From Achatina immaculata (Eukaryota > Mollusca > Gastropoda > Stylommatophora > Achatinidae): a stretch of 64,000 bases of DNA. Position numbers and translations under genes: made by a program. The notes under the pieces are model-generated. The model had not been told where the DNA came from, did no database searches, and saw nothing but the letters and a program-made list of their open reading frames with translations. Shown piece after piece: positions 26,301 through 41,300 of the stretch; the stretch's first letter is position 1; every line of letters starts with the position of its first letter. Where the stretch lies: the NCBI GenBank assembly GCA_009760885.1, contig CM019696.1, forward strand, positions 49,592,574 through 49,656,573, in the 5' to 3' direction.

Positions 26301-29300
26301 AAAACAAAAGCCTAAAGAAAATACTCGGCATCAAGTGGAACAAATTCAAAAACACTACAGAGATAAGACAGATGATTGAATAACAACCAGTCTCATGGGT
26401 GATCAGGAAAAGGAGATGGACATATGTTGGTCACTTGATGAGAAGAAACAGTCAGAGAATCCCAAAACAAGCTATCAAGTGGAACACAACAAGCCAAAGA
26501 AAAAGAGGCAGACCGCGTGAAACTCTGAAGAGAACACTGTTAAGAACAGGCATAAAATCCCTTGATGAGGTTGAAAGACTTGCCGAAGACAAGAAAAATT
26601 GGCGAACTATTTTGCGAGCCCTATGTGATATTTAACAGCATAGGAAGGATACAAGATATAAGATTATAATATAAGAGTATAAACAAGAACTCAGAATTTT
26701 ACACTTTGGGGTTGCTTCACCATCAGCTCATTTCTTAGGTTCATTACATGAGATAGACTTGGATATGAACATTCTGCTTATCTTTAATACACTGACCATT
26801 ACATGAAGTCTAGCATGCCATGCTTTCCAATGCAGATATTTTTTCTCAGACTGATTTCCCTAACACTAATAATCAGGTCACTCATTTTTACTGCTGGGTT
26901 GATTGAAGCACACAGAGACATGGCTAGATCTGATTCCTGTTATTATGAGAATCAAATTCACTAACTGCTGCACTAGTCCTGTGCTTCCACTGTATTTTTC
27001 GTTAAACACAATCCACATTCTACACAGTGCTTGCCTGCTCCATCTTGGTTGCTCCAACTGGCCTCACCACGCGCTGATCCTTCTGTGGCTTGGTTTTCTT
27101 GCTCCACAAACCTTCAAACTCTGGCTGTGCAAGATCCACCTGCATCTCTTCTGTTTTGGAAAAAAAAACATCAACACAAGTTACCCACTGATTTAAGATA
27201 CTAACTTTGTTTATACATTCACTTACAGGCAAAAAAACATCAAAACAAGTTATCCACTGATTGAATGTGCTAGTCTTTGTTTATTTGTTTACTGGGTCAT
27301 CTTAATATGAAAAGTGTAAAAATCTAAATATAAAGTTACATTAAAAAATGAAAAGTCACATAACACCCTTCCTATCAGTGATGTACACCAAGAAACTCTC
27401 CAGTAATTCTGTATTATCAGTTTTGTTTTGGAGAATAAAGTGATACCTGACCAGTTGCTGTACTGCTTTTTTTTAAAGATTTTTGCTATCCATACTTCAT
27501 CCATGTTATTTTCTGGGCCAATGTTTTTTATTTCTGCTAATGTATTCCTGGGCATATCACATTGGAGCTGCTTATTTCATCCTTAAAGAAAATTTATACA
27601 TATTTTTCAAAATTTTACACAGTTGAGCAGAAAATTAATAGATTTTCTGTTTTACCATTTTGTGTGTTTTCTTTATACTTCTGTGTGTTTTTAAAAATAT
27701 TTTTCTGTAGATTTAGAATTAAAAAAAAAAGTATTTGTCACTTAAAGAAGAGTCTTGTCCAAACAATCCTCTACTTCTAAAACTTCTTAAATCTACTGCT
27801 ATGGCAAAGCCCAACTCTCCCTTTCTCACCAAATATCAAAAGGATGTTAAGTTTCATCTTCTACTTCATCTATCATGTCCTTTGTAAAACAATGATGCTC
27901 TTTCCATGTCAGTCCTTTTATAACTTTAAACTCTTTTACTGCATTGGCTTGTCTCAGACATTTCTCATTCACTGTCTTTGATATCCAAGAGTTACATCAA
28001 GTTCAGTGACAAGCCACTGATGATTAAGACAAATACTGTAATATGCCCATTGTTTTCATCTGACCTGCTGACATGGTAGTGGGCAATGTAATCAGCAAAG
28101 ACATCTGGTCATATTTCCTCTTCTAGCTCTAAGAAGATTCATGTCATATTTCCTCTTCTAGCTCTAAGACGATTCAGGTCATATTTCCTCTTCTAGCTCT
28201 AAGAAGATTCATGTCACATTTCCTCTTCTAGCTCTAAGAAGATTCATGTCATATTTCCTCTTCTAGCTCTAAGATGATTCAGGTCATATTTCCTCTTCTA
28301 GCTCTAAGAAGATTCATGTCACATTTCCTCTTCTAGCTCTAAGAAGATTTATGTCATATTTCCTCTTCTAGCTCTAAGAAGATTCATGTCATATTTCCTC
28401 TTCTAGCTCTAAGAAGATTTATGTCACATTTCCTCTTCTAGCTCTAAGAAGATTCATGTCATATTTCCTCTTCTAGCTCTAAGAAGATTTATGTCACATT
28501 TCCTCTTCTAGCTCTAAGAAGATTCATGTCATATTTCCTCTTCTAGCTCTAAGAAGATTCATGTCATATTTCCTCTTCTAGCTCTAAGAAGATTCAGGTC
28601 ATATTTCCTCTTCTAGCTCTAAGAAGATTCAGGTCATATTTCCTCTTCTAGCTCTAAGAAGATTCAGGTCATATTTCCTCTTCTAGCTCTAAGAAGATTC
28701 ATGTCATATTTCCTCTTCTAGCTCTAAGAAGATTCAGGTCATATTTCCTCTTCTAGCTCTAAGAAGATTTATGTCATATTTCCTCTTCTAGCTCTAAGAA
28801 GATTCATGTCATATTTCCTCTTCTAGCTCTAAGAAGATTCATGTCATATTTCCTCTTCTAGCTCTAAGAAGATTCATGTCATATTTCCTCTTTTAGCTCT
28901 AAGAAGATTCAGGTCATATTTCCTCTTCTAGCTCTAAGAAGATTTATGTCACATTTCCTCTTCTAGCTCTAAGACGATTCAGGTCATATTTCCTCTTCTA
29001 GCTCTAAGAAGATTCATGTCACATTTCCTCTTCTAGCTCTAAGAAGATTCAGGTCATATTTCCTCTTCTAGCTCTAAGAAGATTCATGTCACATTTCCTC
29101 TTCTAGCTCTAAGAAGATTCATGTCACATTTCCTCTTCTAGCTCTAAGAAGATTCATGAAACTCTTTCTGCATTTGAATGGACTTAGGCACCTATGACCA
29201 TGGCTGAAACTACCAATCCTTCCCATAAGAAACAACTGCACTAACCACCGTGTGACTCATACACCCTGTAGATCTGGTTCTAAGATGTAAAGGCTTATAA

Positions 29301-32300
29301 TACATTTTTTTTTTCACTTAATCAATTCTGTGTAGTTCATATTCTCTCCTCCCCTAACCCCCCACACACCTCCCTTTTCTTTTCCTCTCTCATTTCATCA
29401 GTATTTTGTAAAACTGCACCATATCCTTTATCCAACATGTCTTTTATGTATGGATGATCAATTAATAATTCAGAGAAGCCACATCTCACTGACTTCCAGT
29501 AACCTTTGTAACTGCAATACAACATTACATCGAAAAACTCACTTATTTTCAAACACATCAATTCACACAATATAACAGAAAATTTTCTTTTAAAATCCAT
29601 TAAAAAAATGTTATTATCAAAGCTGTTTTTGTCATGAATTAGTGCAGGCAGTCCATATTCTGTTGATGTATTACTAGTCATGGCAGCAAAATGTAATCAA
29701 ATAAGTGAGAAATATCCCTTACCATCCTCTTCAATATCTAAAACTTCCAAGTCTTCATCTGGTATTGACTGGACAACGTCTTCCTCTGATAGACAAATTT
29801 CTGATGAGACTGCCACCTCTTCCTCCTCCTCCTCTTCCGCATGGTCCAATATTGTCTAGGAAGAAAAACAGCCAATGAGAGCTCCTCTTACATCTTGATA
29901 TTGTTTCACACACACTGGAGGAGGTCAAGGTTCTACAGGAGTGATCTAATAAACAAGGTCAATGAAACAGAGCTGGCCAACCCAATATCCCATCTCTTGT
30001 GACTCTGGATCCAGGTTCTTGTGGCTTCTAAGTCTGGCTAATGGGAAATGGGTTCATGTAGTTTCCCCTTTATGATGGAGTCCAGTAACTGGCCTGTTTC
30101 TTCAGTCTATGCCTGGAGTTCAAGTCTTCTTCTTCTTCTTCAGTGTTCAAGGAAGTTTGGTCATGCTAAATCTGCACCCCTGTCACCCTGATGAAGTCTT
30201 CTCCAGACTTGAGTGACAGCTCCCGTAGCTTTCTTTCAGTTCCTCTCCCTTGGGCCAGATCTGTGCTCGGAGCTTTGAATGGGTTGGACAGGTTTGCAGG
30301 ATGTGTTCTGGTGTCTGGACCCCAAAGCCACAGGGAGACTCACTTGCATAAGGGAGTTCAAGTCTGTATGCCATTCTGCAGCAGACTTGATACTTGTCCT
30401 TCAAGATGTATACCACAGCATTAACTGCAAGGAACTCAGATCTGCAGCTCAAGGACAATCAACAACAGGCAAAACAAGAATTTGATGATGATGATGTTCT
30501 CCTCTACCGACAGTAATCAAGATTCTTCAGTGTACACTGACAACTTCCAGCAGAAACTAGTCATTCACCGCACCTACTGATGGGGAATGACATGCATTAT
30601 CACGGCTGGTCAGAGAAACAGAGGGAAAAGCTTTAACTAAAATTGGGAGAAAAGGGTTCTCTTTACCCTGGGAACTTGGCATCTTGTTTCAGTGTATAAA
30701 AAAAATAATCCTGTAGAACAACATTCATTCATTCATTCATTTGCATGTCCCTTGCGGAACTTTGCCTCCCAAACAGCACTCCTGTAGGCCTCTCGGTTGT
30801 GAGCAAGATGGCCTGCTGCTGATGCATGTACTGACTGGGCATTTATTTCAGACCCGCATTTATCTAAGGCATGCATTTATTTCAGACATGATTCTGTTAC
30901 CCGCACCCACACACACCCCCAAGTGTTTAACTGAGGCAAGCAATTTTCACCCCCATCTCGTCAAGGAAATATGATATATTCAGTTAGAATATAAAAATCA
31001 CAAATCACTATGAGGGGCCATTAATTTTGCTACCAAACATAAGTAAAGACAGACTTACCAGAAAATACAAAATGAAAATTACATGTATAAGTTTTTTTGT
31101 TTTTTTTTAATACAGAATAAATTGTTAAAATTGTGGGTTTTTTTTATAAAATCACTTAAGGCACAATCACTTAACTTTGTACATGTTTAATTTATAAAAA
31201 TTTATAACTTCATTAACAAAGTGAGTTTTAACTTGAGCAGTAAAAATTCTGGAAAACCAGAATCAAACAGAACCACAGTGCTCCGGTTAATTCTATTTTC
31301 TAAATCTAAAAAACCACAGAATTAGATGAAGGTCCAATGTGTTTAACAAAACAAAATAAAACAAAAAATACAGAAAGAGGGAGGGGACAGGGGTTGGAGG
31401 GGGGGGGGGGAACCAGGCGAATAAATAATGGAACATAAAAAGAACAATGAAATGATCATTTAAAAAAAAATGGTAACTCAATATTTAAGCAAAAAATGCC
31501 TTCACCAAGAACAACAGACAATATAAAATAAATGAATACATGAAAAAAATGTATCCAAGTTCCACTCTGGCTGAAGACTGGACACAGATAGTACCTGCAG
31601 ATGAGGGAAACAACCAAAGTGACATCAGGAGGTGTGAAATAAAAAGCTAAGAAGCATGGAATATGGTCAGGCAGAGTGGGAAAAAGCCACTATTAACCCA
31701 AGTGGGCCAATGAAGGAGAGAATCAGGATGGTGAAGAAAGCTGGGGAAAAGGCATGGCTAATAGAAAGGGCCGTCACCCAACTCTGATAGAGGCAGTTTT
31801 ATTACAGTCATCAACACATTTATCCTGCACCATAAATCTAAACAAGGATGCCTCACCCTTTACTTCTTGTTACACAGTTTCTCATCTACAACAGTATTAA
31901 CTTGTTATTGCAAAAAAAAACTTCTAGCTATATCTATACTTTTTATGAAATGTCTGACTGTACTGATTTCTATGAAAAACTTTTGAAAGTAAACTTAGTA
32001 AACTTCTTTAATAATAAGAAGAAGAAAAAGACACTGAAAACATCAAATGGCAAATCTCTCAACTTCAAAACTATCAAATCTAAGTTTTTGCATAACAAAC
32101 CAAACTGGTTAACCCAATTTTTTTTTTGGTTGCAAATCTAAAACAAAATGGCACTGTAATGCTGTAACCTCCTCTTCCATCAGTGTTATTTCTTCTTCAT
32201 CATCTTCATTTATCTTCTCCTCCTCTGGTCCACCATCAGTTTTATTTTTATTTATATCTGATGCTTGTGGCTTCCTATTATGTGATTCATTGGCCACTCT

Positions 32301-35300
32301 GTTGACCTTCGTAGCTAATGAAGCATTATGGTGAAGACGCTGAAGAGTAAGTTAATACAGGTTCCTTATTAATCATGCAGCAATGAAGAAAAATCAAAAT
32401 GATAAATTCCTACTGCCAGGTAGAGACTGCCTGGCCTAACCAAAATTTCATTGCATTCTGCCACATTAGCAAATACTATGGTATTCTGCAAATGTGACAA
32501 TGTTCAGTATACAAAGTTTTGTGAACAATAATACCGCCAATTAAGAAAACTTTCTTTTTTTTTAAAATATGTCCATCTACTGTGAACTTGAATGTTGTCC
32601 CACATACATGAGGATGAATTTTTTTTTACATGAACATCTGTTTTTTTTTTTCTTTATGCAAAGACAGTCGTGTGTACCTCATTTGGTTGGCAGATATTCT
32701 CTGAATTCTTTGACAGTTCCCTAACACAAATTGTGTCAGGTGCTAACTTTTACAATGGAGCTGATCATGTTTAGATCAAATTGTCTATTGTGGATATTGC
32801 CTTCTTAGCAAAATTTAATTACAAAATCCTTGTTTTATATGTGTTGTCTGTCAACTCTCAGCTACCATAAGCCATCTATTTGCTTTGTAAAATGACTACT
32901 TCAATCCAAATGGTTCTGTTTCACTGTGGTATTTAATTGCAGAATTTGTAAATTCCTTTTTCTTCTTTGGCGTTCGTCCTTGAAAGAGCACTGGCTGCAC
33001 TGTGCCACAGTTATGTGTCTTTCAGCCTAGCAGATCCTATTTCAATTTAACATATTTTGGGAATCAGGTTTGTCTTCCTATTGTAATCCCTACTCATCTG
33101 TCAAATAATTTTGTTACACGCTTGAAGAGTGCCTGTTTAAGGCCATCACTGGGAGACAGAACTGGATCTTGACTTGGTGCAATTTGCCAACCATGACATG
33201 AGCAGCCAGCCATGGGTTTCTGGCTGCTATCTCATTCAGCTTGAGTAGTCATCTTTACCCCCTATTTGTTTGGTTTGGTTTATGGTCTAGATTATTATCA
33301 CTGCACTCCAGACATGTCAGATCCTACCTTCAACATATCCATCGGTGTCCTGTGTGTCCAGAATGTCTCTCATTTCTGCCTGTGCAAATCTGCACTCCCA
33401 GCTCACTCAGTCTAAGCAGTGATGTGGATTCGCTGCTCTCGAAGTCTTCCACTCTGTCTATCTCTCCGAGTGCATTAACAATATCAGCTCGACCCAGTGG
33501 TTGTCCATCTGCAATGACAGCAGAGCCAGCCAGTCTATCAGCTCTCTCATTGCCTGGTATCCCACAGTGGGAGGGAATCCATTGCAAAGTGACTCCATGT
33601 TGTAAGCCAATATTTGACAAGGTATCCTTAAGGTCTAGTAGTTTGTTGCACTGAAGAGCTTCCAGTACTGATCTTGCATCTGTGAGAATTACTACAGGAC
33701 ATGTATCAATTCTGGAGTCTGATAGTTTTTCAACTGCAGCAATAATTGCCCTAACTTCTGCATCAAAGTTGTTGCAGTATTTACCAGTGGGTATGGAAAT
33801 CTTGTCAGTGGTGTTGTTTGGATATTCAATATATGCTCCTGCCCCTCCATTCTTTATGGCATTATGTGCAGATCCATCTGTATACACACGTATCCAGGTG
33901 TCACATGGATATCTGTCATCTAGAACACTAAGTGTGGCTGTTGATCTTACAAGACTGCTCTGCATCTCACCATTCTGCACACCTTTCACTTCAGTCTGAA
34001 TAGTTGTCTGTGTATAATCTGCTTCTTTCCATGGTGTATGCTCTGGTACAGATGATAATGGAGCGACTACAGTTGGAAGGTCAGGTATCAGCTTACGCAT
34101 ACGCTTGGCCTGATGAATGAAGCTGCTTCTTTTAAGCCGTCCTAATGCCAAGTTATTGAATCTCTCCTTCAGGGGATGGCTTACAGAGCTAAGGAATTTT
34201 TCTCCCATGGTCATGACCTTTGTGTCTCTACGTTCCTTGAACACCAACTATTTTCTGCATTTCTACTATTGGTGTGGACCTCATGGCACCTGTGATAATC
34301 CGTAGTGACTGATTTTGAACCTTGTCTAGATTATGCAGTGTAGTGTTTGATGCTGTGCACCAAGATGTTGAGCCATATTCTAAATGTGGTAGAATACTTT
34401 GCTGATATACATTCTTGAGGATTCTTTCACTAGCTCCCCATGTGGTTCCACTCAATTTTCTTAATATGGCTAGTTTTCTTCTGGCTTTTGCTTCTGCACT
34501 GTTGATGTGTTGCTTCCAGGTCAGTTTTGAGTCAAGAGTCACTCCTAAGAAAGTGGGTTGGTTGTCCATCCTTAAGGGTATTTCATTTACAAAGATCTTA
34601 CCTGCTTTCTGTTTAGATGAGAGGGTGAACAGAGTGGTACTTGATTTCTCTGTGTTGATACTTACACACCATTTGTTTGTCCATGATGTCAAGATGTCTG
34701 CTGCTCTTTGGAGTCTCTGTGTAGCAACTGTCGGATATTCATCTGTACACCACATGACCAGATCATCTGCATACAGTGCCGCTTTGATTCCATAGGGAAG
34801 TTCCTTGACCAGGTCATTAATGAATACAAGGAATAGTGTAGGCGAAAGGACTCCTCCTTGTGGTACACCGTGTCACAGAAGTACTTTCTGGCTTTTGTGT
34901 CCATCCATTACTACTCTAGCTCTTCTATTGTGTAAATAGGACTTTATCCAGTTGTACAGTCTTCCATTCACATTGCAGTTTCTTGGTTTCCACAGCAGAC
35001 CTTTTTTCCATACTTTATCAAAGGCTTTCTTCAGGTCTATCCACGCTGCTAGTACAAGGTTATTCTCTTGGAATGCATCCTCAATCTCTTGAGGTCACTT
35101 GATCTTCCGTACTGTAGTACTGCCTAAATCCTGCTTGTTGTGGAACGAGAAGGTTTTCACTTTCTAGGTACCATTTTAGCCTCAGGTCAATGATGCGTTC
35201 CATCGTTTTGCATAGGCAGCTAGTGAGACTGATTGGCCTGTAGCTGGAGGCAGTATCACTGTTTTTCCCTGGTTTTAGCAGTGGTACCATGCTTGCTTCC

Positions 35301-38300
35301 TTCCAGATTTGAGGTAACTTACCTGTGCTCCAGCACATATTGAAAATATCCAACAGCTTTCCCATTGCTGCCATTCCCAGGTTCTTGATCATTTCATTGG
35401 ACACTCCATCTGGTCCTGGTGATTTCCTTGGTTTCAGTTTACTGACTGCTAGGTCTAACTCACTGCGTGTGATTGGTGCATCCATGACCTCCACTTTTCT
35501 GACTTGTTCCTCCTCTTTCTGTGGCTCAATGCGCACTGTACGCTCCTTCTCTGGATGGATATCAATGGTGCAGTCCTGTGCAAACATGCAAGCAAAGTGA
35601 TCTGCTACCTGCTTACCTGTAAGAGTTTTCCCATCCTCTATTAGTGTAACCTTTGTACTTCTTCCAGTACTCTCATCATTTAACTGTTTGATTAGTTTCC
35701 ACAGTTTCCTTCCATCCTTTTCAAAGTTTAGGGACTCTGTTTTCTCTCTCCAACTTTCCCGTCTGGCTTGCAGCTTTGCTCTCTGAAATTTGGCCTTAGA
35801 ATGTTGGTAATTATTGTGGTGTTCTTGGCATGGTCTATTTTCTGCTTGTCTATTATTTTAAAAAAGCTCAAACTTTTTTATATTTACTTCACTGTCTCTC
35901 ACTTTCCAAAAATCAGTATATTTAATGCTTGTTTCACTGCCTCTTATAATCAAAACATGAAACTTTTTTTTTCTTTATATTTATTTCATTGCCTCTCATA
36001 ATCCAGAAATCATGATTTTAAAAAATGTTTATTTCCTTGCTTTCACATTTGACAAAATCAAAATTTTTGATATTTGTTTCACTGCCTCTGACTTTCCAAG
36101 CTGAGACTCAAATATCAATGACACCCCGTGAAATTTTTATATTAGTCGACATCAAAAACTCCCATATACATACAGACAGTGACATAAGTAAACAAACATT
36201 CTCATAAAGAATGCCATGATGGAATCTACATTATCACTGAAACTATAAAATTACTACAACTGCTTTTTTTAATGCTTTGCTTTCAAAGATATATCTCTTC
36301 ACATAATGAGTATAAATGTTATCTTAAAATGAAATCACGTTTTATAGAGAAATGTGATGTAATTTATTTGATATACACATAATATGTTTGGCTGACATTT
36401 ATCATATAACGTATGGTACAAAATTTACTAAATCTGCTGAAAAAAATAATAACTTAAATAATTTCACAAATTAGCATGACTCATCAACATTTACAACACA
36501 TTAGAAATTCAGAAAATCAATTCAGCCATAAATAAAAAAAAAACAAACACAAAAAAAATAAAAACTGGTACAAATTTGGAATGAGGTCTCAAAGCTGCCA
36601 ACATGGCAGACAGGAAGTCATGCTAAGAAACAGGAACATAAAAGAAAGATCGGCATCTGATGCAGTTATTTTTTTTTTTCTCAACTGCAATATTGAAAGC
36701 ACACTCGATTTTTTACTTTTCCAATCCCCAGATTTATGAGTTTTCACACATTTTCCCTTGTAGCAGAGAGTGGAATGTGTGTCTTTTTCAACTGCTCAAC
36801 ATCTCTGTCCAGAATGTTGGTGATGGAGGAGTTTGGTGGTATCAGGTTCTTTCAAAGATGTTTCAATGCACCGCATCTAGCAGGTGGTTTTTCACAGTTC
36901 CTTCTCCTTGTCTGTTACAATGCATGCAGTTTGTTGTGTGGTCAGAGGTCACCATGTGTCAGTGCTTATTGAGGGTGTTGTGTGGTCAGAGGTCACCATG
37001 TGTCAGTGCTTATTGAGGGTGTTGTGTGGTCAGAAGTCACCATGTGTCAGTGCTTATTGAGGGTGTTGTGTGGTCAGAGGTCACCATGTGTCAGTGCTTA
37101 TTGAGGGTGTTGTGTGGTCAGAGGTCACCATGTGTCAGTGCTTATTGAGGGTGTTGTGTGGTCAGAGGTCACCATGTGTCAGTGCTTACTGAGAGTGTTG
37201 TGTGGTCAGAGGTCACTATGTGTCAGTGCTTATTGAGGGTGGTGTGTCCTGTGCATAACCTGAAGATTATGCATTGATCTCAGTGACACAGGCTGTTGAC
37301 GTGGTCTCTGGAGTTGAGCTTTGGAAGTATGCATATACTATTAGGATAATCCTGCTACCAGAAATGAAGCAAAGCTACCAATTACCCTGTCCTATCTCCT
37401 AGCAGAACTCCTAATAACAAATATATCATACTACTTCAGTCTGGTTGGAGGAGTAGGGATTTAATACATTCTTTATGGTGATGTAGGGATTTAACACATT
37501 CTCTATGGTGACATAGGGATTTAACACATTCTTTATGGTGATGTAGGGATTTAACACATTCTGTATGGAGGAGTATGGATTTAGCACATTCTTTATGGTG
37601 ATGCAGGGATTTAACACATTCTCTATGGTGGTGTGGGGATTTAACACATTCTCTATGGTGGTGGAGGAATTTAACATATTATCTATGGTGATGTAGGGAT
37701 TTAACATATTCTCTATGGTGGTGTAGGGATTTAACACATTCTCTATGGTGGTGTAGGGATTTAACACATTCTTTATGGTGGTGTGGGGATTTAACACATT
37801 CTTTATGGTAGTGTAGGGATTTAACACATTCTTTACAGTGGTGTAACCAGCAAAGAAAATTTTGCTTCTTAAACTAAGCATGTAAATGAAGCAGCTGTAG
37901 CTACTCTTTCATCAAGTTTTGTTTCCAAGTTTCATGATGTTCAACAAATCAGGAACTGCAAAAGGCCTCTCAAGTTCACAGTTAAAAGTTATAAATCAAG
38001 GACATGGGCATGCTCTCTGGACAAAAACTGGCCACTGGAAATATCTTACAATTTCAAATGCAACATCTAAAAATGACATCTATTATCAAACAGAATAAAA
38101 CAACAACTTTTTTGTATTTTATCAAAAAAAGTCTCAGAAGGATGCACAACTTTTCAAAATCTGGCAAGATGTCTTACCATTTCATACGACATTGTTTTAA
38201 TCACATTATTATATTCCTCACTGGCAAAATATGAATCAGTGGACTCCTCATCATCTTCTTTAATAATCTCATCCAACTGAGGAAAATATTCTTTCTTTAA

Positions 38301-41300
38301 TTTTCAGATTAAATGTTTCTATATACAAGTACAGGCTCATATTTAAAATATGGAAATTATTTACGTGTGATTTTACAGTTGAAAAACTTCAATAAGAAAA
38401 ATGTTGTTAGAAATTGCTGCAATGGCAGTATGCATCATCGCACTGAACATTACATTTGCTGAAGAATTTTGGTAGGTTTCACATCTTTACTTCTCAAAAA
38501 TGGATGACAGAATGTTGATCCACTTTCATGCATGTTTCTAAAGAAGCAGCCATCTTTACACTGCTTCTATGACATCATGTGGCATTTCTGGCACTGTGCT
38601 GCAATCTTCAAGAAGTTCCTTACATCATTAGTAATGATGCTGTCAGCTTACATGACAATAGGGTGGTGCTTAGAATTTCTATTGGAATTTTAAGGTCTTC
38701 ATTTGGATCACCGTCTTATTTACTGCTTCATGAGTCTTTTTTAAAATTTCATTCTGACATTACTTTAACACCTTCTTTATGTTCTGACTGTGGTGTAAAA
38801 TTTATTATTTTTTTCATCAGCAACATGGACTGGGGAGATGTGACAAAAGCTCTTTTCTCTTATTCGTTGTTCACTCAGACATCAACATCAACCACTATCA
38901 CAAATGTGGCAGTTATGGTTGATGGTTTTGCCACAGAATTTCTCCTGTAGAGAGCCGAGATCAGGCTAGGTCCTTTGCCTGAGTGGGCATGTCTGAAGGA
39001 GATGTGCTGTCCACTTCTTCAGTATGCTGATGACACATGTACTGGGCCCAGGGTGCAAAATGTCACAGCAATGTGAAGAACTACAGCACAGTGCAACACG
39101 TGCTCAGATGACATCAAGCTAAAGTATGAACTACACTGAAAGCAACATTGACCAAGCATTGTGAAAGAAAGCATCTCTAGAATCCAAGACAAAAGATGCA
39201 AGTGCAAATGAGACTAGAGCATGTAATATTGAACATTTTGTTTGCTATTACTGTGGTCGATCATGCAAAGCTAATATGGGTAAAATCATTTCATGCAAAG
39301 CACTTTTCAGCAAAATCCAGCTCAACAAGTTCCACAACAGCTAACATGTACCCTCTCGAGCCAACTTTTATGATGAAAACTGTCATTATACATAAAATTT
39401 ATAAACAAAAATACAATAAACTTACAATCAACTTGAATATATTATTATTTGTGTACATAATTAAATATAAAGTTTCTTTTCCTTTAGAGCACATATACGG
39501 CTGCTAGCAAACTCTGAATAGGATTTGTGTTTGTCTGTAGAAATATTCAATGAAGGACATGAAAGGACAAGGGTTGTGAAATTTTTTTGGTCTTTTTCAG
39601 AAAGTAAAGATGTTAAAGAATCGATGAATATTAGAAATCAAATAAAAAGCATACAAGGTATTACATTCTGCTACTATACCTGAACTTCTTTCTTCTTTTC
39701 AAAAACCTTCTCCTCAACTTCTGGTGTTTCATCTGCGGTGGCTTCTATATAATCCAAAACTGCCTTAGGTAGCTTCTTTTTCATGGGGCATACACGCTGC
39801 AACATGAATGAATGAATCAGAAATTGTTTCAGCAGTAGTTAATAAATCTGTGACAAAACAGTTCATTGTGAACTTAGTTTCAAGTTCAGTTTCATATGCT
39901 CAGCTTTCTAAACAGGGAATTGGGATGCCTCCATGAATCCTGCTGTCAGCAGGAGCTCTTTGCAGGAACCCCATAGTTTCTCTTCCATGCTTCTCTCTTA
40001 GGGCCATAACTGGGCTCTGAGATCTCTGTATATAGTGCAGGTCTGTAGTATGTGTTCAGCAGTCTAGGGGTCAGTTCTGCACATGCACTGGGCTGTTGGT
40101 GCAGCCTTTATCTTGTGGAGATGAGCGATGAGTCTGCAGTGTCAATATACTATTTCAAAACAAGACTGACTCATCACTACATAAATATTAAATGCAATTC
40201 TAGATATAATAAAATCTATTAAACATCTATCTTTGAGACATATTATGGCACCTTAAGATGTAACTAAGTCAACAATCATTCCCAATACAATACACACATT
40301 AAAACTCTCTTTGAAAGATTGACACAATCATACAACTACTAATGACAATAAAATTGTTAGGAGGTGACCAAAGCTTGTTCCCCATCAGTCTAATTCTAAC
40401 ATGTCATGTCAAGTAAACAACCAAATGAGACAGTAAAGATTTTGTCAAATGAGTAAATGATTGAACAAGTGACTGAATAACATGGACAGATTTTTAAAAA
40501 AATATTTCAACAAAACTGCCCTTGTTCTTGAAAACAAAAAAAAAGTAAAATGTTTGTCCCTGCTATAACCTTGACCTCTTTGAAGTACATATTATTGTAT
40601 GCAACAAAACCATAACTGAAATTTGACATCGGTGAACAAACAGAAGAAGGACAGAAATGTAAAAAGATGCCTAGCACCATAAATCCCACATTCTTACCAA
40701 AGCCTTCTCCTGCTCGGGATTTGTATACAAATATGGCTGCTGCTGGATTTTTCTTTTCATGTTCTCTTCCTCCGTGAGAATCTTCTGCAGGATAAGGGCT
40801 TTCTTCACCTTCTGCTCAGCCTCAAATTGTCTGGAATTTATAAATAGAATTCATCTTTAAGATGCACACAATATACACTTTCTGATCACCACTCCAAATT
40901 AAACATTTTCTATGTAGTCTAAGTTCATATTAAAAAAAAAAAAATCACTTTTTTGGCATTCATGCTTTAGAACAAATTGGGATCAGGCCACAGTTTCATC
41001 TTGATTTTCGCAGCAACAAAAGGTCAAGCTAATGCCTAGATGTGAGAGCCAAAGGACATTGTCCTCTCACAGCCAGACAGTTGCTCATCATACTGAAGTC
41101 CGTGGTACATGTCATGGCCACTCTATTACTATTTTTCTTTCTCTCAAAGTGCTTTGCCTGTGATGGGTTAAGCTGGTTACCCATCAAGAATGTAGCTATA
41201 ACATATGTCTCTGTACATTACATGAGAATCCTTGATGAAATGGGCTCTTATGATAGTAGGCAGCAATTGACATCACCTATTGCACCTCTTCTTCTGGCCT

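Noticed and set aside
28105..29158. Regular array considered as a CRISPR
   Set aside because: There are no spacers between units, the context is animal intron sequence, and no cas genes exist. It is a simple minisatellite.
38579..38950. 123-codon plus-strand open frame
   Set aside because: Not recognised, no repeat partner, no promoter or splice evidence. It could be chance or an old element.
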